Of a stretch of 64,000 bases of DNA, positions 1-7,448 are shown one piece after another. This DNA comes from Bacillota bacterium. Lineage in GTDB: Bacteria > Bacillota > Clostridia > Christensenellales > SZUA-584. A program made the translations under genes and the position numbers. The stretch is from positions 124,001 through 188,000 of the forward strand of contig JAEYPS010000028.1 of assembly GCA_023410475.1 (NCBI GenBank), given 5' to 3'. Position 1 is the stretch's first letter. Each line of letters begins with the position of its first letter. The notes below the pieces were generated by a model that was given only the letters and a program-made list of their open reading frames with translations, ran no database searches and was not told the origin of the DNA.

Positions 1-520
1 GCTCAAGCCGGCTGCCTTTTCCTTTATAAAACGTGAACCTCGCGCCCGTTACTTTGGCGGCGGTCTCGAAATCGAGTATGCCGAGCGCCGTGCCTATATC
101 CCAGTGAGCGAGCGGCTCAAAACCGAACTCTCGCGGAGAGCCCCATCGCTTTATCTCTACATTGTCCGCTTCGCTTTCGCCCTCGGGAACGTCCGGCAGC
201 GGCGTGTTGGGCGTGGACAGCAGCAGATCGTTTAGCTCCGCTTCAATCTCGGCGAGACTTGCGTCCGCTTCCTTGATCTGATCGCCCGCAAGCTTCATCT
301 CGGCAAACAAAGGCTCTACGTCCTTACCCTCCTTTTTAAGTACGGGTATGGATTTTGAGACCTCGTTGCGCCGCGCCTTTAAGGCTTCGGCTTCGCCGAT
401 GAGCTTTCTGCGCCTCTCGTCGAGAGATAGTATGCTCTCAACCGCGCCCGTTACTCCCTTTTTCCTGAGCCCCTCGGTTATCTCCTCGGGGTTGCTCCTT
501 ATACGTTTGATATCCAGCAT
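1..520 (-). CDS. serS: Seryl-tRNA synthetase, N-terminal part (runs off the window)
   Basis: SerS charges tRNA-Ser with serine in the cytoplasm. I translated the minus strand from the ATG at 520. It opens MLDIKRIRSNPEEI, the usual SerS opening, and continues through the long helical N-terminal tRNA-binding arm (residues about 30-110, rich in Lys and Glu) and a TPLPDVPEGESE-like linker. The catalytic class II core lies beyond the window edge, so only about 173 residues are visible. The start sits 2 bases after the argS stop, and a GAGAGG Shine-Dalgarno site lies in the last argS codons. The two synthetases are therefore very probably co-transcribed. Confidence 0.95.
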   Translation of the reverse strand, partial: MLDIKRIRSNPEEITEGLRKKGVTGAVESILSLDERRRKLIGEAEALKARRNEVSKSIPVLKKEGKDVEPLFAEMKLAGDQIKEADASLAEIEAELNDLLLSTPNTPLPDVPEGESEADNVEIKRWGSPREFGFEPLAHWDIGTALGILDFETAAKVTGARFTFYKGKGSRLE

Positions 521-522
521 GA

Positions 523-2220
523 CTACATCCTCTCGGGAGCTCCCACGCCTATCAGCGAAAGTCCCGTCTTTATTACAGTCTTCACGCACTGAGCGAGCAT
601 GAGCCTAGCCGCGCTTTGTGAAAGGTCTTGCGTTATTATACGATGCTCATAGTAGAACTTGTTCATGGCCTTTGCGAGCTCCGTCACATGCTTCGTTATA
701 AGATACGGCTCGTTTTTCTCGCAGGCGCGCGTTACCGTCTCGGGGAAAGAGTACAACAGCTTCGCCGCAGCAAACGCTTCCTCGTTGTCGAGCGCCGTGA
801 AATCCTTGTCGTGAGAGGCAAAGTCGAACTCTGCCCTCCTTATAAGGCTGCAGCACCTCGCGTGTGTGTACTGAACGTACGGCCCCGTCTCGCCGTCGAA
901 GTTTAAAACGCGCTCGAACGAGAACGTAATGTCCTTTATCCTCGCGGCGGACAGCGTGTCGAACACTACCGCGCCCACGCCTACGGTCTTTGCCACTTCA
1001 TCCTTGTTTTCAAGCCCCGGCGATTTTTCCTCTATTATTGCCCTTGTCTTTTCCACGGCCTTGTCCAGCACGTCCTTAAGAAACACGACCTTGCCCTTTC
1101 GGGTGGACAGCGTACCGTCCTCGAGCGACACCATTCCGAACGCGACATGCTCCATATCCTTCGCCCAATCGCAGCCCATCAGCTTCAAAACGCTGAAGAA
1201 CTGCTTAAAGTGCAGGTTTTGCTGGTAAGCGACAACGTAAAGGCATTTCGCAAAGTCGTATGTATTCTTGCGGTAAAACGCTGCCGCCAGATCTCGCGTC
1301 GCGTACAGCGTCGCACCGTCCGACTTTAAAATTATGCAGGGGGGAAGCTCAAACTCATCGAGCCGCACGACATACGCGCCGTCCGAAAATTCCAAAAGCC
1401 CCTTAGACTTAAGCTCGTCTATCACGGGCTGCATCTTGTCGTTGTAGAAACTCTCGCCCGCGTAGCTGTCGAACCTGACGCCCAGCATGTCGTATATAAC
1501 GCTTGCCTCTTTTATGGTAAGCTCTTTGAACCAGTTGAATATTAAGAGCGCTTCCTCGTCGCCGTCCTCTATTTTTTTAAACCAAGCCCTGCCCTCGTCG
1601 TTTAAAGCTTCGTCTTTCTCGGCCTCGTCATGGAACCTGACGTAAAGCTCGAGCATTGCGTTTATGGAGTTTTTCTCGACATCCTCTCGGTCGCCCCACT
1701 TTTTATAAGCGGCGATGAGCTTTCCGAACTGCGTGCCCCAGTCCCCAAGGTGGTTTATGCCCACGGCCTTGTAACCAAGGAAATTATATATCCTGCACAG
1801 AGAGCTGCCTATGACCGTGGTCGAAAGGTGGCCTATATGGAACGGCTTAGCTATGTTTATCGAGGAGTAGTCTACGCAAACCGTCTTCCCCAGCCCGATA
1901 TCACCTCCGCCGAACGCCTCGCCCTGAGCGCTGACGCAGAGCAATGTGTCATTTATGAACTGCTTTTTATCAAGAAAAAAGTTGATATAAGCGCCAACTA
2001 CGCTTGTATCGCTGATGAACGCAGGCGCGGCGAGCTTATCAGAAAGCTCGGCCGCTATCACCGCGGGGGATTTTCTCAATACCTTGGCAAGCTTAAAACA
2101 GGGGAACGCGTAATCTCCCAGCGCCGAGTCGGCGGGTATCTCTATCAAGCCGTACGCTTCTTGCGGCTCAATGCCCGCGCACTTTGCGACAGCTTCGGCC
2201 ACAGCTTGTTTGTAATCCAT
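523..2220 (-). CDS. argS: Arginyl-tRNA synthetase
   Basis: Class I synthetase that attaches arginine to tRNA-Arg. The 565 residues match the family length. Visible features are the HIGH signature within FHIGHLSTT (about residues 128-131), the adjacent GDWGTQFGKL block, a degenerate KMSKS-type loop LSTRKGKV, and the C-terminal DALR anticodon domain starting near GPYVQYTHAR. The protein ends VGAPERM, the typical ArgS terminus. The ATG at 2220 is preceded by AGAGGTTG. serS follows 2 bases downstream, and the DUF218 gene lies 68 bases upstream on the same strand. The family assignment is certain. Confidence 0.98.
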   Translation of the reverse strand: MDYKQAVAEAVAKCAGIEPQEAYGLIEIPADSALGDYAFPCFKLAKVLRKSPAVIAAELSDKLAAPAFISDTSVVGAYINFFLDKKQFINDTLLCVSAQGEAFGGGDIGLGKTVCVDYSSINIAKPFHIGHLSTTVIGSSLCRIYNFLGYKAVGINHLGDWGTQFGKLIAAYKKWGDREDVEKNSINAMLELYVRFHDEAEKDEALNDEGRAWFKKIEDGDEEALLIFNWFKELTIKEASVIYDMLGVRFDSYAGESFYNDKMQPVIDELKSKGLLEFSDGAYVVRLDEFELPPCIILKSDGATLYATRDLAAAFYRKNTYDFAKCLYVVAYQQNLHFKQFFSVLKLMGCDWAKDMEHVAFGMVSLEDGTLSTRKGKVVFLKDVLDKAVEKTRAIIEEKSPGLENKDEVAKTVGVGAVVFDTLSAARIKDITFSFERVLNFDGETGPYVQYTHARCCSLIRRAEFDFASHDKDFTALDNEEAFAAAKLLYSFPETVTRACEKNEPYLITKHVTELAKAMNKFYYEHRIITQDLSQSAARLMLAQCVKTVIKTGLSLIGVGAPERM

Positions 2221-2288
2221 TCAGTCAACCTCTTGTTTATTTATGTTAGCAAATATACCACACGGAGTTTGTCAAATCAATGTTTGCC

Positions 2289-3062
2289 TTATTCAAGGTC
2301 TATAAGCACGAGCTTCGCTATGCCTATAAATTCTCTCATGTAGTTGTTCAGCGCCATATACCACGGAGAAGGAGCGGGTATGCCGTAAGCGTCTATGCCG
2401 CAGTTCCTCGCCAGCGTTACAGCGCGCAGCACGTGAAATCCGCTCGTTATAACTGCGGCGCTCATCTGCTTTTCAGGAAACACCGTGCGCATTATATTGG
2501 CGGAGTACAGCATGTTTTGCTTTGTGTCGTGCGAGCTTGATTCCGTTACTATTCTAGAGGCGTCCAGTCCGCGTGAGACAAGGTAGTCCTTCATCGCCGC
2601 CGCTTCGGGTATAGGCTCGCGGGGCCCCTGCCCGCCCGAGACTATGCAGACCGCGTCCTTATGCTCCGCTAGGTAATCATACGCCGTGTCGAGCCGCTGT
2701 ATTAGCGTGAGCGTAAGGCGTCCGTCCTCGAATATGCCGCATCCCGGCACTATAACAAAGCTTACGTCTTTGTCCGGCCTCATGCCGCCGGCGCAAACTA
2801 TAAGCAACATTTCTACCGCCGCGAAAACGAGCAGCCCTATGCATACGATAACGGTAACGGCAATCCGGACGGCTTTGTTTTTTAGTATAGACGCCGGATG
2901 CTTTAGCTTTATCACAGCGTACGCGATAAGCACCACGCCCGCGCAGCCCGGCAGCACCGTGCCTATGCTAACGCCCGTCGACACGAATACTGCGTTTGCG
3001 GTCGCTAAAATGCCAAGGCCTCCCAAAACTATCAATACCCAATAAAAAACTTTTTTAAGCAT
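2289..3062 (-). CDS. DUF218 (YdcF/SanA/ElyC-like) membrane protein
   Basis: 257 residues. About 75 N-terminal residues hold two or three membrane segments. A DUF218 domain follows, with the family blocks VIVPGCGIFEDGRLTLTL, SGGQGP and ESSSHDTKQN. DUF218 proteins of the SanA/ElyC group are linked to envelope integrity and to undecaprenyl-carrier or peptidoglycan precursor metabolism, but the reaction is not settled. It diverges from the TagO-like glycosyl-phosphate transferase, which also uses undecaprenyl phosphate, so a shared envelope role is an inference. The gene may lead the argS-serS run or be transcribed alone. Confidence 0.85.
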   Translation of the reverse strand: MLKKVFYWVLIVLGGLGILATANAVFVSTGVSIGTVLPGCAGVVLIAYAVIKLKHPASILKNKAVRIAVTVIVCIGLLVFAAVEMLLIVCAGGMRPDKDVSFVIVPGCGIFEDGRLTLTLIQRLDTAYDYLAEHKDAVCIVSGGQGPREPIPEAAAMKDYLVSRGLDASRIVTESSSHDTKQNMLYSANIMRTVFPEKQMSAAVITSGFHVLRAVTLARNCGIDAYGIPAPSPWYMALNNYMREFIGIAKLVLIDLE

Positions 3063-3178
3063 ACCGATATTTTAATGTCCCGCGCGCGCAAACACAATGC
3101 TATATAAACTAATTTTTTTTTAATTTATACGCACCATAATAGTATGCGCTGTTTCGGCACGGCAAGGAGAAGCTTCTT

Positions 3179-3253
3179 ATGCGGGAAAAAACAGATATTA
3201 TCATAACAGGCATGAACCTTGCGTCCGGGTTTTCCCGGGGGCGCGGATGCTAG
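3179..3253 (+). CDS. 24-codon leader ORF coupled to the TagO-like gene
   Basis: A short reading frame with a strong AAGGAG site (3165-3170) 8 bases before its ATG. It opens MREKTDIIITGM and ends in TAG at 3251-3253. The next gene's ATG lies inside its last codons (ATGCTAG overlap), while that gene has only a weak ribosome site of its own. This layout fits translational coupling or a regulatory leader peptide. No family is recognised, and the peptide may serve only as a translation feeder. Confidence 0.5.
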   Translation: MREKTDIIITGMNLASGFSRGRGC

Positions 3254-4299
3254 AAGCCGTTCTTACGATAAGCGCCTCGCTTATGCTGTCGCTTTTCCTG
3301 ACGCCGCTTATGATTTCGCTCGCGAAAGCGCTCCGCATATACGACGTGCCCGACTCGAGGAAACGACATTCTTCGCCCACGCCTCTTTTGGGAGGCCTTG
3401 CGATATGCGTTGCCGCTATAGCGTCTATAGCCGTATTCGGCACGACGCCGAGGCTGTTCGCAAAGCCGGTGCTGCTCTTGGGCGGGGCGGGCGTAGCGTT
3501 TATGGGCATGATAGACGACATGATACACCTATGCGCGAAGAAGCGAATGGCGATACTCGTTTGCATAGCGCTCATAGTGTTTTTCGGGTGCATACAGTTT
3601 TATTTCAGCGGCCCGGGGATAATGGCTCAGGGCGACAGCTTTGACAGGATAGTGTTCGGAGCGTACATAATTATATGGATCGTCGGCATCACGAACGCAG
3701 TCAACTTTATGGACGGTCTCGACGGGCTGGCAAGCTTTTTGTCGCTTATATCGGCTATAGCTTTCGCGGTGATATTCTGCGTGCAGGGCAGGATAACGCT
3801 CGTGCTGACGGCGACGCTTGCGCTCACAGGCGCCGTCGCGGGATTTCTGCCTTACAACAGGAGCCCCGCTATGGTGTTTATGGGCGACGCGGGCAGCATG
3901 TTTATAGGGTTTATGCTGAGCCTCTTATCTATAACGTCGGTAGCGCACGAATCGACGGTGCTCGCCATAGTAGTGCCCATATACATACTGTTTGTGCCTA
4001 TACTCGACATGTGCCTTGCGATACTGCGAAGGCTGCTTATGAAGCGATCAGTGATGCAGCCCGACAATTCGCACTTTCACCACAAGCTGAACACGCTCTT
4101 TCGCGACCACCTTATCGTTGTAATAATACTCTCGCTCGTGCAGACGGCGTTCGCGGCGGCGGGGATACTTATCTATATGCACAGAGCGTACGTTTTGGGC
4201 TGGGCGGCGATAGTGATGACAGCGGCGGGCGCTGCGGTGTACACGGTGATTACCGTGAAGATGAGCATAAGAAGGGCGGCGGGCGAGGGCGGAGCGTGA
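3247..4299 (+). CDS. Undecaprenyl-phosphate HexNAc-1-phosphate transferase, TagO/WecA/MraY family
   Basis: A polytopic membrane enzyme of 350 residues that moves a sugar-1-phosphate from a UDP-sugar to undecaprenyl phosphate, the first step of teichoic-acid or surface-polysaccharide synthesis. Family motifs in order are DSRKRHSSPTPLLGG, the DDM Asp pair (about residues 88-90), NFMDGLDGLA, the substrate loop NRSPAMVFMGDAGSMFIGF, and the cytoplasmic HFHHKL box typical of TagO/WecA rather than MraY. About ten hydrophobic segments are present. The start overlaps a short upstream ORF. UDP-GlcNAc is the likeliest donor, but this is inferred from the family. Confidence 0.92.
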   Translation: MLEAVLTISASLMLSLFLTPLMISLAKALRIYDVPDSRKRHSSPTPLLGGLAICVAAIASIAVFGTTPRLFAKPVLLLGGAGVAFMGMIDDMIHLCAKKRMAILVCIALIVFFGCIQFYFSGPGIMAQGDSFDRIVFGAYIIIWIVGITNAVNFMDGLDGLASFLSLISAIAFAVIFCVQGRITLVLTATLALTGAVAGFLPYNRSPAMVFMGDAGSMFIGFMLSLLSITSVAHESTVLAIVVPIYILFVPILDMCLAILRRLLMKRSVMQPDNSHFHHKLNTLFRDHLIVVIILSLVQTAFAAAGILIYMHRAYVLGWAAIVMTAAGAAVYTVITVKMSIRRAAGEGGA

Positions 4300-4316
4300 T
4301 AATAATTCATGACGAA

Positions 4317-4346
4317 AAAGCGCCCTGGCATAAGCCGATGCGCTTT
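4317..4346 (+). terminator. Hairpin after the TagO-like gene
   Basis: Seven-base arms (AAAGCGC and its complement) around a 16-base loop, 17 bases after the stop. The run after the stem is only TTT and then C-rich, so termination is plausible but weakly supported. Confidence 0.4.
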
Positions 4347-4383
4347 CCCCCGTACCCCTGACTATGTGTGTTCGCATATAATC

Positions 4384-4416
4384 ATAGGACATAATGTCCT
4401 ATATGTCAATAGGACA
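4384..4416 (+). promoter_or_regulatory. Palindromic operator upstream of the XRE regulator
   Basis: A perfect palindrome with 9-base arms ATAGGACAT around one central A (4384-4402), followed by a third half-site ATAGGACA at 4409-4416. A TATAAT at 4430-4435 lies just downstream and directly before the XRE gene. The position fits an autoregulatory site of the small Cro/CI-type protein. Regulator identity is inferred from adjacency. Confidence 0.7.
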
Positions 4417-4442
4417 AATAGTACTATCATATAATACTTACA

Positions 4443-4658
4443 ATGATGAAGATGGAATTACGTATACGTGATCTGCGCGAAGACCGAGACATAACCCAAA
4501 AACAAATAGCGGAATATCTTTTGTGCGATCAATCGCTGTACTCGAAGTATGAGCGGGGGGAGAGGGAGATACCGCTGCGTCTGTTTATAAAGCTCGCACG
4601 GTTTTATAACGTGAGCCTTGACTATCTGGCGGGGATGTCGGATAAGGAAAAGAAATAG
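4443..4658 (+). CDS. Small XRE (Cro/CI) family DNA-binding regulator
   Basis: 71 residues that are almost entirely one helix-turn-helix domain: LRIRDLREDRDITQKQIAEYLLCDQSLYSKYERGEREIPLRLFIKLARFYNVSLDYLAG. This is the classic lambda-repressor fold, with no extra sensor domain. There are alternative starts at 4443, 4446 and 4452, and the last gives MELRIRDL, the commonest family opening. A TATAAT ends 7 bases before the first ATG and no ribosome site is visible, so the message may be leaderless. The upstream palindrome suggests self-repression. Other targets are unknown. Confidence 0.88.
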   Translation: MMKMELRIRDLREDRDITQKQIAEYLLCDQSLYSKYERGEREIPLRLFIKLARFYNVSLDYLAGMSDKEKK

Positions 4659-4672
4659 AGAGGATTCAGATT

Positions 4673-4694
4673 GGCGGCTTGTGGCCGCTATTTT
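4673..4694 (+). terminator. Terminator after the XRE gene
   Basis: GCGGC stem (4674-4678 with 4684-4688) and a 5-base loop, followed by TATTTT, 16 bases after the stop codon. Confidence 0.6.
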
Positions 4695-4775
4695 GGATTA
4701 TGATACTAAGCAGAGAATAAATGATATTTATCGGTTCTAAACTTCCGGCAGAGCAGTGTCCCCTCATCCGACACA

Positions 4776-4824
4776 ACACCTCATCCGGCACTCCGTGCCA
4801 CCTTCCCCTCAAGAGGAAGGCTTT
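4776..4824 (+). repeat. Solo copy of the DUF559-associated structured repeat
   Basis: Begins ACACCTCATCCGG, has a small internal stem (GGCAC with GTGCC) and ends in a near-perfect palindrome CCTTCC...GGAAGG plus CTTT. It has the same orientation and ends as the right-hand repeat of the DUF559 element at 5354. A partial copy (CCTCATCCGACAC) lies just upstream at about 4762-4774. The surrounding 4695-4939 stretch shows no gene. Confidence 0.75.
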
Positions 4825-4939
4825 GTGACATCCATGATGGATATTTATGCGGATAATGGGAGATATTAGTTGAAAATAATATTAGATCGTATTACAATAT
4901 TAATATATTTTTTCGTTGTATATAATAAAGAAATACATG

Positions 4940-5466
4940 AAAGGCTTCCCCTTAAAGGGGAAGCTGGCGCGCGAAGCGAGACTGATGAGGTGTTATGAGC
5001 ATATTTCACAGTTCCAAACTTACAGTGATTTCCCAAAAACTGCGCCGCGAGATGATAAAAGAGGAGAGGCGGTTGTGGTACGATTTTTTGAAAAGCTTGC
5101 CTGTTCCCGTGAAACGCCAGAAGGTGCTTGGAAACTGTATCGTAGATTTCTACTGTGCCTCCGCAAAATTAGTCATAGAGCTTGACGGTTCGCAGAATTT
5201 TGAAGATACAGGTATCGCAGCGGACAAGGCCCGGGATGATTACCTGCGCGGCCTTGGCCTCAGCATTAAACGGTATTCCAATGCAGATGTGGATAAGCGG
5301 TTTGAAAGCGTTTGCGCTGATATTTATAAATACATATTTGGTAAAGACATGTGACACCTCATCCGTCCGGGCACAGGATTACGGCAGTCCAGTCCGGACA
5401 TATGCCCTTTTAGCGCGCCGCAATTCTGTGCCCGGCCACCTTCCCCTTTAAGGGGAAGGCTTTTGC
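4940..5466 (+). mobile_element. Repeat-bounded DUF559 element
   Basis: A DUF559 gene framed by inverted copies of one repeat. The left copy (4940-4994) carries a palindrome with 10-base arms (4944-4964) and ends GATGAGGTGTT directly at the ATG. The right copy (5354-5466) begins ACACCTCATCCG inside the stop codon region, has an internal 10-base inverted pair CCGGGCACAG (5367-5376 with 5426-5435), and ends in a 21-base palindrome (5439-5459). No target-site duplication was identified. Calling it a mobile unit is an inference. Confidence 0.6.
4995..5354 (+). CDS. DUF559 (Vsr-like endonuclease fold) protein
   Basis: 119 residues forming a complete DUF559 domain, related to the very-short-patch-repair and restriction endonuclease-like fold. 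Conserved stretches are LRREMIKEERRLWYDFL, RQKVLGNCIVDFYC and AKLVIELDGSQNFE (the E-L-D-G core of the nuclease-like motif), then IKRYSNADVDKRFESVC. Activity on DNA is likely from the fold but is unproven for the family. The only ribosome-site candidate (GAGGTG, 4987-4992) belongs to the left repeat and sits unusually close to the ATG. The stop codon overlaps the right repeat. Confidence 0.85.
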   Translation: MSIFHSSKLTVISQKLRREMIKEERRLWYDFLKSLPVPVKRQKVLGNCIVDFYCASAKLVIELDGSQNFEDTGIAADKARDDYLRGLGLSIKRYSNADVDKRFESVCADIYKYIFGKDM

Positions 5467-5691
5467 CAGGTGACGGTTTTTCTAGGTTTTTGTTCAGGTT
5501 CCTGCCAGTGGCGCAATATTCAAATCTTTTGTAACAATAAGCATCGGCAAGAAACCCATTGACTATCAGCAGGTCAAACTGTATCATTATGGATGAAGCT
5601 TTGAATAACATCTTATGCGTTTGAAATAATTGCTTTATAGCGACAATGATTTTGAAAGTTTTTATTTTGTGGTGGTAGACAGGAATATGTT
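5467..5691. other. Non-coding gap before the SpoIID gene
   Basis: 225 bases with no supported reading frame. It presumably holds the promoter of the SpoIID-cohesin pair, but no convincing -35/-10 pair stands out. Confidence 0.5.
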
Positions 5692-7434
5692 GTGAAAAAG
5701 AATAGCAGGCCCATTATATTCATAACCGTTCTTATACTGACGTTTACTCTGGTGTTCAGTGCGTCTACAGCCCGCGCCGCCGCGTTTTATACCGACATAC
5801 GCGTTCTTCTTTCCACCGCCTCCAAATCAATCGATATAACCGTTATCGGAGACTACTATCTTAAAGAAGACCCTTCGTTCACGCTTGCCGAAAAAATGAC
5901 GGTATCGCTGACGGGCAGCAGGCCGGTCCTCAAAGCGGGAGAGGATACGTTTACCGCGTCTTCCTTTACGCTTATGAGCCGCGATTACGAAGGCACGTCG
6001 GCATACATCAGGCTGAAAAACTCAAAATACGGCATACGCACTTATCTTGGAAACTTAACGTTCTATGTTAACGACGCACGCCTGCGCGCAATAAACACAC
6101 TGCCAATAGAGCGTTATCTTTACGGCGTGGTGCCATATGAGATGAGCAATACGTTCCCGATAGAGTCGTTAAAGGCTCAGGCCGTCTGTGCGAGGGGCTA
6201 CGCCGTCGCCAACTGTTCTAAATTCCGTCTGCGCGAATACGATATACTCGACACTTCGGCAGACCAGGTTTATCACGGCTATGCCAGCAAATATACCCGG
6301 GCTATCGCGGCCGTTGATGAGACGGTGGGGCAGGTGCTCACACACGGCGGCGATATTATACAGGCGTATTATTCCGCGTCGAACGGCGGGCAGACCGAGC
6401 TTACGGGAAACGTTTGGGTGAGCGATCTTCCTTATTACGTTCAGCGCGACGATATCTATGACGTTGAGAACCCGTGGAGCCTTGAGGAAAAGTCGTTCAT
6501 ACCTTTGGAGTTCAGCCAGCAAACCATAGCGCTCATGGATGGTCTCGTTTACGATATGATAAAGCGGGGAGCGGATTCCGCCGCGGGCGGCGAGGTAACG
6601 CTGCTTTCCACAGTGCGCATAAAAGCCCATGATGCAAGATACGACCCTCCGAGCCGCTCTTACAAAAAGGCCGACGTCGTTTTGATGGTGCAGGACGCGG
6701 GAGGAAAAACGGGGCAGATTACCGTAACTCTTTCGCTGGGTGAGCTTGTGCACACCGACAAGAATCCGGACGGCATTTTCAATACGGGAAACAGGACGCT
6801 TAGAATGCGCGGCGCAGAGCGGGGAAAGCTCACGGCGGACGGCAAAGAATATGAAGGGTGGTTTATAACGAACCGCCGCTACGGGCACGGAATAGGCCTC
6901 AGTCAGCGGGGAGCCCAGCAGCGCGCTACCGCCGGGCAAAGCTACGCGGATATACTCGATTTTTATTACGCCGATACAAAGCTATGCACAATAGGAACGT
7001 TCGAATCTGCGCCCGCTCTAACGAGCGGCAATTACGCAATAACAAAATCGTTTATAAGCGGCATAGCGCCAGGAACGACGCCCGGTGAGCTGCTGTCGGG
7101 TATCTCGTCGGCTGGCGGGAGACTGAGCGTTATATCGTCGAGAGGCTCGGAAAAGAAGGACGGAAGGGTTTCGACGGGGGATTTCGTACGCACGATATAC
7201 GGCGACGGCTCCTCGTATTTTGACCTTCCGGTCGTTATTTACGGCGACACCGACGGCGACGGGCAGATAACGCAGAGCGACCTCGATTCTCTGCGGCGGC
7301 ATATGATGAGCCTCGGCCGGCTGGCGGGCGTATACATTGAGGCGGCGGATATAAGCCGCGACGGCACGGTGGACAGCCTTGACGCGCTACGACTTATGAA
7401 GAGTCTGCACGGCGGATTTTCGATAGAACAGTAA
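5692..7434 (+). CDS. Secreted SpoIID/LytB-domain protein with C-terminal type I dockerin
   Basis: 580 residues. A signal peptide (about 1-30) is followed by a SpoIID/LytB region with IERYLYGVVPYEMSNTFP (the family's catalytic Glu), LKAQAVCARGYA and YGHGIGLSQRGAQ. SpoIID proteins are peptidoglycan lytic transglycosylases or amidase activators that act outside the membrane. The C-terminus carries two 12-residue calcium loops, DTDGDGQITQSD (519-530) and DISRDGTVDSLD (about 553-564), with the spacing of a type I dockerin. The start is GTG at 5692, with AGGAA 8 bases upstream. The next gene, 14 bases away, encodes a cohesin, so the dockerin probably docks onto it. Length and dockerin both differ from sporulation SpoIID (about 340 residues). 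Confidence 0.9.
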   Translation: MKKNSRPIIFITVLILTFTLVFSASTARAAAFYTDIRVLLSTASKSIDITVIGDYYLKEDPSFTLAEKMTVSLTGSRPVLKAGEDTFTASSFTLMSRDYEGTSAYIRLKNSKYGIRTYLGNLTFYVNDARLRAINTLPIERYLYGVVPYEMSNTFPIESLKAQAVCARGYAVANCSKFRLREYDILDTSADQVYHGYASKYTRAIAAVDETVGQVLTHGGDIIQAYYSASNGGQTELTGNVWVSDLPYYVQRDDIYDVENPWSLEEKSFIPLEFSQQTIALMDGLVYDMIKRGADSAAGGEVTLLSTVRIKAHDARYDPPSRSYKKADVVLMVQDAGGKTGQITVTLSLGELVHTDKNPDGIFNTGNRTLRMRGAERGKLTADGKEYEGWFITNRRYGHGIGLSQRGAQQRATAGQSYADILDFYYADTKLCTIGTFESAPALTSGNYAITKSFISGIAPGTTPGELLSGISSAGGRLSVISSRGSEKKDGRVSTGDFVRTIYGDGSSYFDLPVVIYGDTDGDGQITQSDLDSLRRHMMSLGRLAGVYIEAADISRDGTVDSLDALRLMKSLHGGFSIEQ

Positions 7435-7448
7435 GGGGGTAATACCCG

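Noticed and set aside
1630..2343. A 237-codon plus-strand open frame across argS
   Set aside because: It lies antisense to a fully recognisable ArgS, shows no family motif and has no ribosome site. It is a by-product of codon usage.
3675..4361. A 228-codon frame within the TagO-like gene on the same strand
   Set aside because: Out of frame with the well-conserved transferase; Arg/His-rich and without family features.
6169..6939. A 256-codon minus-strand frame across the SpoIID gene
   Set aside because: Shadow of the SpoIID/dockerin coding sequence. Arg/Val-rich composition without motifs.
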